Positions 1 through 11,345 of a DNA stretch of 64,000 nucleotides are shown piece after piece. How positions within the stretch are numbered: position 1 is the stretch's first letter; every line of letters starts with the position of its first letter. The position numbers were made by a program, and so were the translations under genes. The stretch comes from Rhea pennata (Eukaryota; Chordata; Aves; Rheiformes; Rheidae), in contig NC_084663.1 in assembly GCF_028389875.1 (NCBI RefSeq), positions 161,353,801 through 161,417,800 of the forward strand. Reading direction: 5' to 3'. The notes beneath the pieces were generated by a model. It saw only the letters and a program-made list of their open reading frames with translations, had not been told where the DNA came from and made no database searches.

Positions 1-966
1 GCCTGTCAAGGTCCCTCTGAATGGCAGCACAGCCCTTTGGTGTATAATCAGTAAACTTGCTGAGGGTGAACTCTATCTATTCATCCAGGTAATTGATGAA
101 TAACTTGAACAAGACTGGATCCCGTATTGACCCCTCGGGGACATCACTAGCTATAGGCCTCCAAGTAGACTTGCATCACTGATCCCAACCCTTAGAGCTC
201 TGCCTTTCAGCCAGTTCTCAATCCACCTCACTGTCCACTCATCTATCCCACAATCCCTGTGCTTGCCTATGATCATATGGGAGACAAAGCCTTACCAAAA
301 TCAAGATGAGCAAAATCCACCCCTCTCCCCTGATCTACCTGGCCAGTCATCCCATCACAGAAGGCTATCAGACTGGTTAAGCATGATTTCCCCTTGGTGA
401 ATCCATGCTGACTACTGATAACCTCCTTTTCCTCCACATGCTTAGAGATGGTATCCAGGATGAGCTGCTCCATCACCTTTCCAGGGATGGAGGTAAGGCT
501 GGCTGGCCTGTGGTTTACTGAGTCCTCGTTCTTGCCCTTTTTGAAGACTGAAGTGACATTTGCTTCCTTGTAGTTCTCAAGCACCTCTCCTGATCAACAT
601 GACCTTTCAAAGATGATTGAGAGTGGCCTGGTAATGACGTCCACCAGCTCCCCTGGGTGCATCCCATCAGGGCCTATGGACTTGTGGCTGTTAAGTTTGC
701 TTAAATGATCTCTAACCTGAACCCCTTGACCAAGGGAAAGCCTTTCTTTCTCCAGACTTTCTCTGTGGTCTCTAGGGTCTGGGATTCCTGAGGGCTGGTC
801 TTAGCAGTAAAGACTGAAGCAAGGAAGGAATTCAGTATCTCGGTCTTTCTGTATCTTTTGTCACCAATGCCCCTGCCCTATTCAGTACTGGGCCCACATT
901 TTCCCTAATCTTCCTTTTGTTGCTGATGTGATTGAAGAAGCCCTTCTTGTTGTCCTTGACACACCT
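1..966 (-). mobile_element. CR1 LINE fragment, reverse-transcriptase region, antisense to UGGT2
   Basis: Read on the - strand, the segment encodes CR1 ORF2 fragments. Near 960-900 it gives DNKKGFFNHISNKRKIREN, and at 584-273 it gives RT motifs such as RPASLTSIPGKVMEQLI and SQHGFTKGKSCLTSLIAF. The copy is 5'-truncated at about 966 and runs off the left edge. Compared with the copy at 33.6 kb it lacks about 30 nt near 45. Frame breaks show it is dead. Confidence 0.9.
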
Positions 967-1097
967 TACGGATTAAGATGAAAAGACTGATATATAACTG
1001 CAGCAGTACAAATACAGTATCAGTTCCTAAAGTACAATGACAATACTATACATTTTACAAGACACATAGAGATCATGATAGGGATTCATAATGATAC

Positions 1098-1122
1098 TTT
1101 TTTTTTTTTTTTTTTTTTTTTT
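1098..1122. repeat. Poly-T tract (25 T)
   Basis: An uninterrupted homopolymer just before a perfect inverted repeat. It could be the antisense tail of a decayed retroposon, but no body is recognisable. Confidence 0.9.
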
Positions 1123-1136
1123 AGTAATTTGTAATC

Positions 1137-1166
1137 CAGTTTGCACAGTTTGAACTGTGCAAACTG
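1137..1166. repeat. Perfect 14-bp inverted repeat with 2-nt centre
   Basis: CAGTTTGCACAGTT is followed by TG and then its exact reverse complement. In the UGGT2 pre-mRNA it could pair into a near-loopless hairpin, and in duplex DNA it could extrude as a cruciform. Confidence 0.9.
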
Positions 1167-2807
1167 CTCTTCTCGGAGGATAAACAATCTTCCCTCGCTT
1201 CTTTCACAATCTGCCAGCAGGATGTTTGTTATCTTAGCAAGATTGTATTGCCCTTTAAAATGATACAGGTTAACTGACTAAGTGTGAAAACTCTTATGTT
1301 GTAAATCATATTGAAGAACAGCCTTTAAATGCTGTTTGTGAAACAACTGAACAAATGAAGTTCTTCATTTCAGATGCTTACATATTTTGAATGAAGAGGA
1401 ATTTTGGCACGTGCAGCAAAAACAATCTGATTTTACCCTTGTTCATTATTTTTGTGACTCGTGAATATTTCGCTTTGATCTTCTAGATGTATTTTAGTGT
1501 TTTTGACATGAAGTCACTTTCTTTTGAAAAACAACTTTAGTCTAGAAATTTTAAATTATTCTAAACATATTTGCTTCTATTTTCTTTAAATCCTAGAGTT
1601 AGTAGCTGTTTTTCTACTTTCTATTCCGTATAATAATTTGTAAATTCAAAACTCAGAGTTACTGTACTAACTCAGGAATTGTTTTCATTTAGAAAGCCAG
1701 AGAACCACGACAGAAAAAGTCTCTTCTGTCTTGAAACTGAGATGATGATAAACCATTTATTTTTTCCATGTAAAATTCATAGAAGATTTTCAAAAAGAAA
1801 AACATTTAAGTCAATGTTTAAACATGTCGGTTCTCAGTTTATTACTATTTGATTTAATTTTTCTATACTAATGTAAAAATAGGTTCAGTAGTTTTATGTC
1901 TGTTTTTAAATTAAATTGTATGCTAGTTATAATGCAACTATATATACTGTTTTATTCTGTCATTTAAAAAAATGTGATTTGGCAAAATAAGAGATGACTA
2001 GTATATCTTTGGGTGCTGACATTTATTTTTAAAATATAATGTATAAGTGTTGCATATAAAGACCCTTATGAATGAATGTACCAGTTACACCTGTATTATT
2101 TTTAGTGGTGATCAGAATGTATACACTGTATGATTGCCTGTAATTTTATTTTTAAATGCTATTTCCTACCTCCAGCATATATGAATATGTCCCATGTTTT
2201 CATAAACCTCTCATATATTGAGACTACCTCACTATACGATAAAGATTAAAACCAAGAAAATTTAAATGAGGTAAGGAAGTTAGCCAGAATAGTGATTTAG
2301 TGGCTTTTCCTTTTCAGATTTGTATTTCTGGAAACTGTTTTCCTAAAAGAAGACTAAATTTAGAGTAGTGGCATAATCCTGGATTATATGCTTTTGAACT
2401 GTTTTTGCAGATTTAAGGAATAGAAAGATGGTTAGGTTTATGCTTTAATAATTTCACACTGTTTAATCCTGCTGACTAGTACTTACGTTAAGATATGCAG
2501 TATCTGAACCATACATATTAGACAGTATTATTACTTTTGTCTGTCCTTCCTTAGCTTGACATAAGTGCAAGAAAAAATTACTTTACATGAGAAATAAGAG
2601 GTGGAATTGGCCACAAAGTTAGAATTACCAATTTTCAATCTACTTGAGAAAGATCTAGAAGAGCATGTAAAGGAAACTTAAGAACACTTCGCAGAAATGA
2701 TAATAGATATTCTCTGGAGTCTCTTCTAAGTAACTGTACTGCAGTTCAGCTCTTAATAAGTGAATCAAAATCCAGTGCTAATTTATGATTTTACAAAATT
2801 TGTACAG

Positions 2808-2924
2808 GATCTTCCCAATAATATGATTCATCAAGTAGCTATTAAGTCTCTCCCTCAGGAATGGCTTTGGTGTGAAACCTGGTGTGATGACGAATCCAAG
2901 AAAAAGGCTAAAACAATAGACTTG
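2808..2924 (+). CDS. UGGT2: UGGT2 coding exon, third from last (39 codons)
   Basis: The acceptor TTTGTACAG precedes GAT (Asp) and the donor TTG|GTGAGC closes the exon. It reads [19 protein letters not shown], then [20 protein letters not shown]. The length is exactly 39 codons in phase 0. Confidence 0.94.
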
Positions 2925-5900
2925 GTGAGCTGATTTTAAGTTAAATGATTTTTATAGATTAAAAAATTGACTACAGTTGCTTTTGAGATTTACATACCAT
3001 GGAGTCAGCCTCACTGGAACACAAGTTCCATTTAGGTAAATGCATGAATATATGTACATACCTTAAATAGTTTTTTTTCTTTCCTCTGAGATCTTTCCCT
3101 CTTGCTGTATGTGACCAAATTTGCTTGTGTTGAAGCTAAAAACTGTACCAAAAAATTAAATGTTATTGGCGGTACTGTACCTCAAATCAGGTTTTTTCAC
3201 CTTATTTTTTTCTATATTGAACCTCATTAGTAGAACCAGTTCACAGTTTACTGTGAATATTGTGTCTTATCAGTATAAACTGGAGATAAAGCATAGTTAA
3301 AGCATAATGTTGAGGAGACTATACACATTAGGGAAGAAGAAAACATTTCTTCTTTGGGGATTGAAACAGAGAGGAAATGTTCTTCTCTGTCATTATTTTG
3401 TTGTCTATGCCCTACCCCCTGATTTTTTTTGACAGTTTCCATTCATTGTGGTGTGATACTTTAGAGGCAGAAACTTTGAAGAAAAATAACCATTTAGAAT
3501 CTGCTACAAAGATTAAGTATATAAACTATTTCTTTTCCCTGTGTCTTTACAATTTTTAAAGCAAGTTTTTTTGTGTCTGATATGTAGGCACTCTTCTAGA
3601 AAATGAAAGATTAAAATTAATTATTAGACAATCTTTCATTCCCCTTTATCATGTTCTGCTATTGAAGGCTGAGGAGATCACTTACAGTTTCTTGGAAGGG
3701 TGATGTTTTCACATTTGTTTTATTGATACATAATATATTTTAAACTTTCAGTGCAACAATCCCCAAACCAAAGAACCCAAATTACAAGCTGCTGCCAGGA
3801 TAGTTCCTGAATGGGTGGAATATGACTCTGAGATACGAAAGTTAATAGACAAAATTGAAAAGGAGAATAAAAATCGAACATCATTCTTTCAAAAAGGTAA
3901 TTTGCAAGCATATTCATCTATTAACTCTTTAACATAAATACTGATATGATTGAAATGAAGACTGTAATCAGTAGATACGTTATTCATGTAATTTTCCCTG
4001 CTCTTAGAGAAATTTTTTAAGAGTCATATGATGCTTTTCTACATAGGAGTTACAGTAAGAATGTAAACTCTTTTGTTTTGTGCCAAACTCTAAGTGAAGA
4101 AAGTTTTTGTCGTGTTGTATTCTTCGACAACAAACATAACCAATTATTCCATGTGATTTGATGCACAAATATTAAATAAAGCACATTAGGCCTCACAGAA
4201 TGCAAAGCTAATCTGTTTACAGGACATTTCCGCCTGACCATGAGGGGGAATTTCTTCCCGGTGAGAGTGACGGAGCCCTGGCACAGGTTGCCCAGAGAGA
4301 TGGTGGAGACTCCTTCTCTGGAGATCTTCAAGGCCTGCCTGGATGCAACCCTGTCTAACATGCTGTAGGTGACCCTGCTGAGCAGGGAGGTTGGACTAGA
4401 TGATCTCCAGAGGTCCCTTCCAAACTAAGGCATTCTGTGATTCTGTATTTTAACTCAACATAGTCTGCTAAGCAGTAGGTTATGGACTCTCTATTGAAAT
4501 ATAGTAATTCATTAGTTCACAATAACTTTTTCAAAAATGTGAGTCCTCAAAGTAATCTGCATTAATTCGGTAGCAGAGGTCTCCCATATATTCTTTCTGC
4601 ATGAAATTTGCTTGAAAGCCACTTGTTTAATTCTCTAGTATCAAATTTTGTAGCTTGCTGTTCCTATTCAGATTTCTTAGTCTTGTTGACCCAGTGCATA
4701 TTCAATTTATAAAGTGTGAGAGATTTTTAAAATAAAAGAAAAAAACTATATTGAAAAGTATGTTAATAAGGCTCTGTCACTCCAAAATTAAGAACTGCCA
4801 AATACTGAACCATTAAGATTGAGGTGATAGTTGATATCTGCTGGTTTGGTGGGTACTGTTTGTCTCAGCTTCCCTTCGTCTGTGAGCAGAATTGTCCCCT
4901 TTACTTCATAGGTTTATAGTCACAGTCTCCCTGCTCGGACAGTTATGCTCCTTTCAGATGTTACTCATCCTCTCCAGAAATTTCCGTGTCACTGTTCCCC
5001 TGTCCAGTACCTTTTCAGGCTTCAAACTGCAGTTCCCAGGTGTCCTCCCCTGTGCCAGTCTCCAGTCCTGTTTTCTTTCCTGTGTCCGCGTGTGCTCTGC
5101 TCAGAGCCACCGAAACCCAGGTGCATTTTGGCAGTTTTCCTCTGTGTTGCCCAGACCAGAGCGGGGGAACTGGGAGCACAGAAACTGGGAGCATTTCTAG
5201 ACTGGAGTCACTGGAAAACCTTGGTGGGAAGTCCTGAGAAGGCTGCTGAGCTTCTCTGAACTGGAATTTTCTAATATGTTATAACATGGCCAAGTTTGGG
5301 CAGATTTTCACAGGGGTGGAAATGGGCATACTGGTGCCAGTTCAGTTCTCCACTGCAACACCTGGGAACGCTAGTGCATCTCAGGTTAGAAAACAACCGA
5401 ATTTTTTCATGGCCAAACTTGTATAACTTTTTCTAACTGCCGATGTCAGAAGTAGCTGGAATTCTCAGAAATAAATGTAATGTGGCAGTAACCTGCCATG
5501 AAAACAACTTATATTCAGGACTGACAAAGTTACTGAGAAGTGAAAACACGATCTGGATATGCCTACAGCATGTGGCAGGCAGTTTTCGTAATAACCATAC
5601 TACAGTGCTTCAGTGCTATGCCGAGTAGTATACTGTTCCTTTAAAAAAAAAAAAAAAAAGAAAGAAAAAAGTGAAATGACAGTATAAATGAGATTTTAGA
5701 TTACAAATAGTGGGCTTTTTATTATTACTTTCTTAGGGAAATAGTTGTAAACTTGGTTAGTTGTTAGTTAAATGGTACAAGAAGGAAAAACACAAAAAAC
5801 CTCAGGACTTCTGATAAGGTTTGACTGCTTGGAGTAATATGGTTTGCAAAAGCCTCTTATGTTTTTAAAAAAGAAGTACTCTGCTTTCAATGTTGAATAA

Positions 5901-6170
5901 AAACTTAGCAGATAAATATTGAAAAGACTCTAAAAGTCAAAAAACAAAGTCAATTTTCATATTAAAGAATTTTTAGTAGTTTCCTTTGTGAAAGCTTATA
6001 GCCAGCTTTTATCAAGGTTTTAAAGTGAATTTTGTGTTTAGGAGTAAGTAAAAAGTTAAAAGGGCTTTCTCTGTGTTTTACAAAACTGGCTGGTTATTAA
6101 GTCTTTTGTATAATTGTTTTATATGTAATATATTTTTTTGGTTACAGGTTTTAAGCACGATGAACTTTAG
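2808..6170 (+). CDS. UGGT2: UGGT2, UDP-glucose:glycoprotein glucosyltransferase 2, C-terminal 94 residues (3 exons, 5' part outside window)
   Basis: UGGT2 is an ER-luminal folding sensor that adds one glucose back to misfolded N-glycoproteins so that they re-enter the calnexin/calreticulin cycle. Exons at 2808-2924, 3752-3896 and 6148-6170 splice to 285 nt, giving 94 residues plus TAG. The visible part is the end of the C-terminal catalytic (GT24) domain, with the conserved stretches [27 protein letters not shown] and [15 protein letters not shown]. The protein ends in HDEL, an ER-retrieval signal. HDEL and the linkage to DNAJC3 favour UGGT2 over UGGT1, which as I recall ends in REEL. All internal borders are AG/GT and the phases agree. 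About 1,400 N-terminal residues lie left of the window; I see no further exon in 1-2807. The gene converges on DNAJC3. Confidence 0.95.
3752..3896 (+). CDS. UGGT2: UGGT2 coding exon, second from last
   Basis: The acceptor is ACTTTCAG and the donor is AAAAAG|GTAATT. The 145 nt encode [20 protein letters not shown], then [20 protein letters not shown] and NRTSFFQK, leaving one base of the next codon. The charged, helix-like tail between the catalytic domain and HDEL is the variable part of the family. Confidence 0.94.
3897..6147 (+). other. Last UGGT2 intron
   Basis: It holds a short CR1 3' fragment at 4224-4447, a GC-richer unassigned patch at about 4860-5240, and an A17 tract at 5643-5659. 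The remainder is AT-rich and shows nothing I recognise. Confidence 0.6.
4224..4447 (+). mobile_element. CR1 LINE, 3' UTR fragment
   Basis: Only the CR1 3' end is present. It runs from GGGGGAATTTCTTCCCGGTG through GGTTGGACTAGATGATCTCC and CAGAGGTCCCTTCC, and closes with the CR1 terminal repeat ATTCTGTGATTCTGT. It belongs to the same subtype as the copies at 44.5 and 56.3 kb. Confidence 0.92.
6148..6170 (+). CDS. UGGT2: UGGT2 terminal coding exon with HDEL and stop
   Basis: After the acceptor GGTTACAG, the split glycine codon is followed by F-K-H-D-E-L and TAG. The exon carries only seven residues, but these hold the ER-retrieval signal. The phase matches the preceding exon. Confidence 0.93.
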
Positions 6171-6988
6171 CATCACCTGTAAACAGCAACAGTGACGGCT
6201 CACTATTCTGTGAAAGACTGAATGGAAGTTGTGAATGTTGCATTGGCGCTATTTTTAATATTCTTCAATGTAAAGTCAAATGTTTTATAACTTATAATGT
6301 TATTTAAAAGTTTTAAATGAAAGAAAACTAATAGAAGAGACAAATCCCCAGGTACTTGATTTTTTTTAAAAAAAAAGCAATATAGAATAACTTTCCTAAT
6401 TTCTTGTTTTTGATTTTTCCTTCTCTAAAGGACAGTTTGCCCAAAGAAATGATATATTCAACTCTTCAAAATTGTATCGGCTTTTGGGGGGAGATTTGGG
6501 GAGGGAGGAGGGTTAAATATATACATGAACACTGTTTTATGCCTATTACATGCATTAAGCTCGTGTATTTAAATATAAAGAATTTTGATTGTATGTCTAT
6601 AATTTGGTCTTTGGAGAAATGGTTTGGTTGCAAGACAAATTCTTAGTGTATCAAAGTTATGATGTAAGTAGTAGCTTGTTAGTGGAATTTAAACCACAGA
6701 AATACCACTAAATCAACTTTGAAGCTAACTAAAGCAAGAAATGTGATTTTTAATTTATTATAGAGTTTGCTGCACCCTTATCAATTTACAAGAATAATCT
6801 TTGATTCTTAGGCTGGTTTGGATAATTAAATAGTATGTTGTAGGATTGTATTATCTTTTTTGATTAAGATGATTCCAACCAGCATGCGTATCAGAAAGTC
6901 AGTATCTACAAGCTATTTCCACTGAGTTTTAATCATTGTCAAAATTCTGTTTAGAATTTGAAATAATAAAATTATTGATTAATTGTGA
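6171..6988 (+). other. UGGT2: UGGT2 3' UTR (putative)
   Basis: This AT-rich sequence follows the stop codon. An AATAAA hexamer at 6965-6970 is followed by GU-rich DNA (TTGTGATTGTCAATGG), the usual layout of a cleavage site, so the 3' end is placed near 6988. Later AATAAA hexamers at 8756, 8987 and 9144 could serve longer isoforms. The end is inferred from motifs only. Confidence 0.6.
6965..6970 (+). terminator. Poly(A) signal AATAAA, putative UGGT2 3' end
   Basis: A canonical hexamer about 795 nt after the UGGT2 stop, with a GU-rich segment 15-35 nt downstream. Confidence 0.5.
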
Positions 6989-8075
6989 TTGTCAATGGTG
7001 TCTACTGCAATTTTGTAAATATATACTCACATATCTATTGATCTGATGGGCCACTGACATTTTAATCTTCCAAAGCTTGGAGGCAAAAAGTTCCTCCAGT
7101 ATGCATATTTGAAAATAGGTAATTTACTAAACTGAAATTTTGAAAATTTGAGTCTTAAATATTCTGTTCCTTAGGTTTCCTGGTTTTAAAATAGATTGGA
7201 TTTACCATAAATTCTTTAAAGCAAAACTTAATGCATGCTTTTAATCTGAATGCATATAATTATACAAGATAATATAACTTACACTGAATGAAATCTCCCA
7301 TCACCCATTCAGTGATCATCAGTTTCATAATATTTGCATCCCAGCAAATAAAGGAATAAGTAGTAAGAAAAATGAAGGATATTTTATATGCACTGTCATT
7401 GTTCTCAGGTCTGGGTTATTTAAAATTGTTTACTGTAAGAGCAAATCTTTAGAATCATGCTCTACTGAAAGTTTCCAAGTGTTAGTAACATTAGATACAC
7501 AAATTCTTTACAAGATTTTATACGTACCTTTGTATTTGTTTATGCATTTTAATAGTCTTAAATTTTGAATAATACAGTTTTAACATGTGGCACATGGATT
7601 TTGAAAGGTCTATTTGGTAGGCTTTTTCTTTGTCAGAAGTACCAAATGAAATATTTTCTGTGTAACCCAGCAGTCACAATCAGGTAATACTAACTTCAAT
7701 CCTCTTAAACTATCCCATTTCACTACAATATTTGTCTTATTACACTTTTTCCTATAACACAATACTTACTTACTTACTTACTTAACAGTATCAAGCAGTG
7801 AGTGAAACACTAAACGTATGTTTTAAGTAAGTTGGTATGTTTTATAACATACGGATGGATATATAATGGACTGGGCAGTTATGTGCAGTTACTATAAATT
7901 TAATGTATAGCAAGATACAAGATGCAAGATAGCAGCTAATACTTCTATACATAAAGAGGAGAAAAAAGCATTAGTCAGCTGCTTGCAGTGTGTGGGGGGG
8001 TTTTATTTTTAACTTACACTTGCATAATTTACAGCACTGTTTCATATTGATCTGTGCTGGAATTTCATACTTAAA

Positions 8076-8077
<2 letters not shown>

Positions 8078-8129
<52 letters not shown>
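8078..8129. repeat. (AT)n microsatellite, about 26 units
   Basis: An uninterrupted AT alternation of about 52 bp, likely to be length-polymorphic. Confidence 0.97.
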
Positions 8130-8132
<3 letters not shown>

Positions 8133-9429
8133 AACTAACTCAGAACTTAAAGGTTCTATATCATTAAGGAACCTTAGTTTTCTTCATGATTATCACTGTG
8201 GGAAACTTCTGTTATGCTGTATAAAAGGCGGATAATTTAGGCAGTGGTTTCTCATTCATTTTATCTATCCATCTGCAATATTCTATTTAAAAAATTGGTT
8301 CACTTCTACATGCTTTAAAAAGAGCTATATATCCTTAAAAACAATTTCCTTTAGATTATTTAGATAATTAGAATATAATTTATGAAAAAGTAATTTGCTG
8401 GAGATACTTCGAAGATTTAAAAGGTTTCATGCCATTTTCTACAGTGTTGTATATGTTTGTAAAAATGTTTAGGTCTTTCTTCTTTTTTTCTGAACAATAA
8501 TCATTTTCAAGGAAAGTTCTTTTTTAAAAAAGATGTATTATCTTAAAAGTCTTTCTTAAAAAAAAATCTTATAAAAGCTTAAAAAAGGTCCAACAAATAT
8601 GTTAACTACTTTTCAAAGATCTGTTTAAAGCAGCACTTTGAATAATTAGCATATGATTTTTTAATAATAAAAGAATGGATTGTATATGTTGTGCAAGATA
8701 TTAAAGATGCTGCTGGAGAAAAATATTTTTTTTGTTCTCATCTTTTATAGTATATAATAAATATTAAATGCTTGGTTAATATACCCAAGGAAAAAAATTA
8801 CAGCAATTCCTCAAACGTCTTTAGTCTGAAAAAATTGTTTATGCTGGGAAGCAACAGCAATATTCAAAACTAAGAATTTACTGTAGGGTAAGGCCTAAGA
8901 GATACAGAGAAAGCTTATTTCTAGTTTCAAATTTGTATGCTCTACCATGTGAAGTAGAATAGGAATACTCCTGAAAACTGAATGTCAATAAAGCAGCATA
9001 GTAATTTTGTGTGATGGTAGACTGCAAATTAAGAGATTTATATAATTTGTATTCATTTTCCTATTTCATTCAGAAAATGAAGAAACTAGACAGGAGTGCA
9101 GTATTGTTGGAAAGACTGAGTGCCTCTAGTTGAAGTATTTCTCAATAAAGGGCCTTTTAACCTTGTTGTAAATCCAACTCTGCCTTCATCCCAAGACTTC
9201 AGCTTCCCAAGCTTGATAGAGGATCTCTTTTTCTAGTTATGCTTTGTCATTTTGATATAATATTCTGAAATCTAGATTTAAGCATACACAGGAAATTTTG
9301 AGAGGAGATACTGAAACATCTGTTGACAGGATAACAGTTAATATCTAATTTTATTCCACTGGATCAAATGCTTAATCATCAGCTTAATCTCTCAGAGATT
9401 AACATGAGCACTGAAATTGCATAGTGCCG

Positions 9430-9960
9430 CGTGCAGGTTAACCTGCTTCCCATCATGATTTTACTAACGGTTACAGTGTTAGGAGACGGGGGAGCAGGCG
9501 TTGCGATCCAGAACGCCTTGGTTTCTCTGCGATGTGTTCGTGAGCAGCGAGCATGGCCTTAACTCATCAGTTAGTTACGTGCTGCTCCTCGCCGCAGCGC
9601 CCTGCACTCGGCCTCTGCTCCCCCACATGTGAGGCGATGGCCAGTCCCAGCCGCAGCCCCTGTGAGCCGCGCCGGCTGCGGCAGGGGGGAGCCACGACCT
9701 CCCCTCCCAAGGGGTGGGGTGGGGGTGTCTTCCGCAGGGCAGCAGAGCCCCAGCTACCCACCCGGCTCAGCCTTTTGCACCTGTCTGGAAAATAAACACC
9801 ACTTTCTTCACTGCTTACATTGAAGCTTTTCTGCCTAGACTTGCTGGGAGGCTTGGCAGCAGCCTCGTGCAGCTGCGCTCTCGAGGTGCCTGGGTTCAGA
9901 TTCCCCTCAGCTCCGAGGGATTCAGCAACACCTTCAGAGACACAGCACTCCCGCTGAGAA
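9430..9960. other. Unassigned GC-rich patch with AATAAA
   Basis: Base composition changes sharply from the AT-rich surroundings to GC-rich with many CpGs. An AATAAA hexamer sits at 9791. Open frames exist on both strands (for example 9567-9965 on -), but they overlap and show no domain. It could be an ERV LTR, a lncRNA exon or a weak CpG island; the sequence does not decide. Confidence 0.35.
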
Positions 9961-10204
9961 TACAAAGGTGGTCCAGTTAGTTAGTTAGTTATACCAGTCT
10001 AACTCTTAAATTTGGACTTACACTAGCTCTTCAGTTCTGAATTTTAGACACATCCAATTGAGACAGATGAGAGTCCCTAGCAGCTCGTTTGGATGTATCT
10101 CAGTCTAGTGGGTGTTGTAAGCAAGTCTCAAGTTGGTTTGTGAATTCCCCTTTCGAAGGCAGGAAGCCGATAGCTAGTTATGGCCATAATTTCTTCCTAA
10201 ATTG

Positions 10205-10222
10205 CTCTCTCTCTCTCTCTCT
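10205..10222. repeat. (CT)n short microsatellite
   Basis: Nine CT units in the intergenic DNA. Confidence 0.9.
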
Positions 10223-11339
10223 ACTGCTGGTGGTCTCATTTGTTTTTGCATTTGAATCCTCACTCCTTTGAGTGAAACATTCTGGCAGCTTATTGCCGCC
10301 CACTGCCAGCAGTCTTGAGAAGCATTTCACATAAATAGCTTCCTCCAGTAACGCTCTTCAGTGTATCACCACATTTGGGCTCTGACACTTGTAAAATATG
10401 GATGGGCAGATGGTTTTGAAAGTGCCTTTTATAGAACAGTGAAATTTATTTATAGTGACCTGGTGTTAAAAAAAAAATCTTTTTCCTAAAAACTTTTGCA
10501 TGGGAAAAGATGCAAATAAAAATCAGACAATTAGCACAATGTTTGCTCAACTTTTATTATCAGATACTGATTTTTCTCCTTTCCCAAAGATCATGGTTTT
10601 ATAGGGATGAATATAAGTGAAATTGTTCAGTCTCATTTTTATCTAACCCTTGATCCTGAGCTGTAGGACACACAATCATTATTTGAAGTCTTTTTCAGCA
10701 TTACTTGGACCACCTGCACAGCTGTACTACACACACTCAGCTACCGCCTTCCTCTCCAGCGCTTGTGGGCCAGGGGCTGATGGTGGGAGGAATGGCACTG
10801 AGATTCCTCCTTTCCCCATGCAGCACCAGCAACCCAGGAGCCTGCTGTTCCAGAAGATCCACTGCCTTTCTAGCAAGACTTCTGTTTAAAAAAACAAACA
10901 AACAAAAAAAAACCCTCCACTCACCACTCTTAACCCAACTGATTGTACAGAGAACTGGTTTCCTCCCGCACCTCTCAAAGAGCAAAGCAGGTACCAGCCT
11001 GAGAGACTGTCAAATGCCGTCTTCCACCACCATAAAAACACTTCGCTAGTTCTGTTGCTTGTTCAGCTACAAGAAAGGTCTACTCCAGGATACGGTAATC
11101 AGCTATTTCCTGCAAAAACTAGAGGATGAAATATAAACATGCTACTTCACCTTGTATTTTACTTTTTAAAGCCTGTCAACTTTTGCACTAACTGCCTAAG
11201 ATTAATTTAACCCCAAAGCTAGTGCTCCGACAGCCTTTTACTGCATTCCTGTGCAACTCCAACTTTCAAAACTGTGGAAGAGTGGGATAGAGGGATAGAC
11301 AAAAAAACACTGCAGTGCATCCTCGTCATCATAAATATC

Positions 11340-11345
11340 TTTATT
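11340..11345 (-). terminator. Distal poly(A) signal of DNAJC3 (putative)
   Basis: AATAAA on the - strand, 3.75 kb after the stop codon. It is the best-placed signal for a full-length 3' UTR. Confidence 0.45.

Larger units (their letters stand above)
967..2807 (+). other. UGGT2 intron, mostly unique AT-rich DNA
   Basis: Right part of the intron before the first visible exon. It holds a T25 tract at 1098-1122 and a 30-nt palindrome at 1137-1166. I see no other gene, exon or recognisable repeat in it. Confidence 0.6.
6989..11319. other. Intergenic DNA between the convergent UGGT2 and DNAJC3 3' ends
   Basis: AT-rich, with an (AT)n microsatellite at 8078-8129, a (CT)n run at 10205-10222 and stray AATAAA hexamers at 8756, 8987, 9144 and 9791. 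A GC-rich, CpG-containing patch lies at 9430-9960. I find no convincing coding exon. Confidence 0.6.

Noticed and set aside
273..584. Host gene encoding an RT-like protein
   Set aside because: It is a fragment of CR1 ORF2, truncated and frame-broken outside this interval.
2808..6170. UGGT1 instead of UGGT2
   Set aside because: The C-terminus is HDEL and the neighbour is DNAJC3, both as expected for UGGT2.
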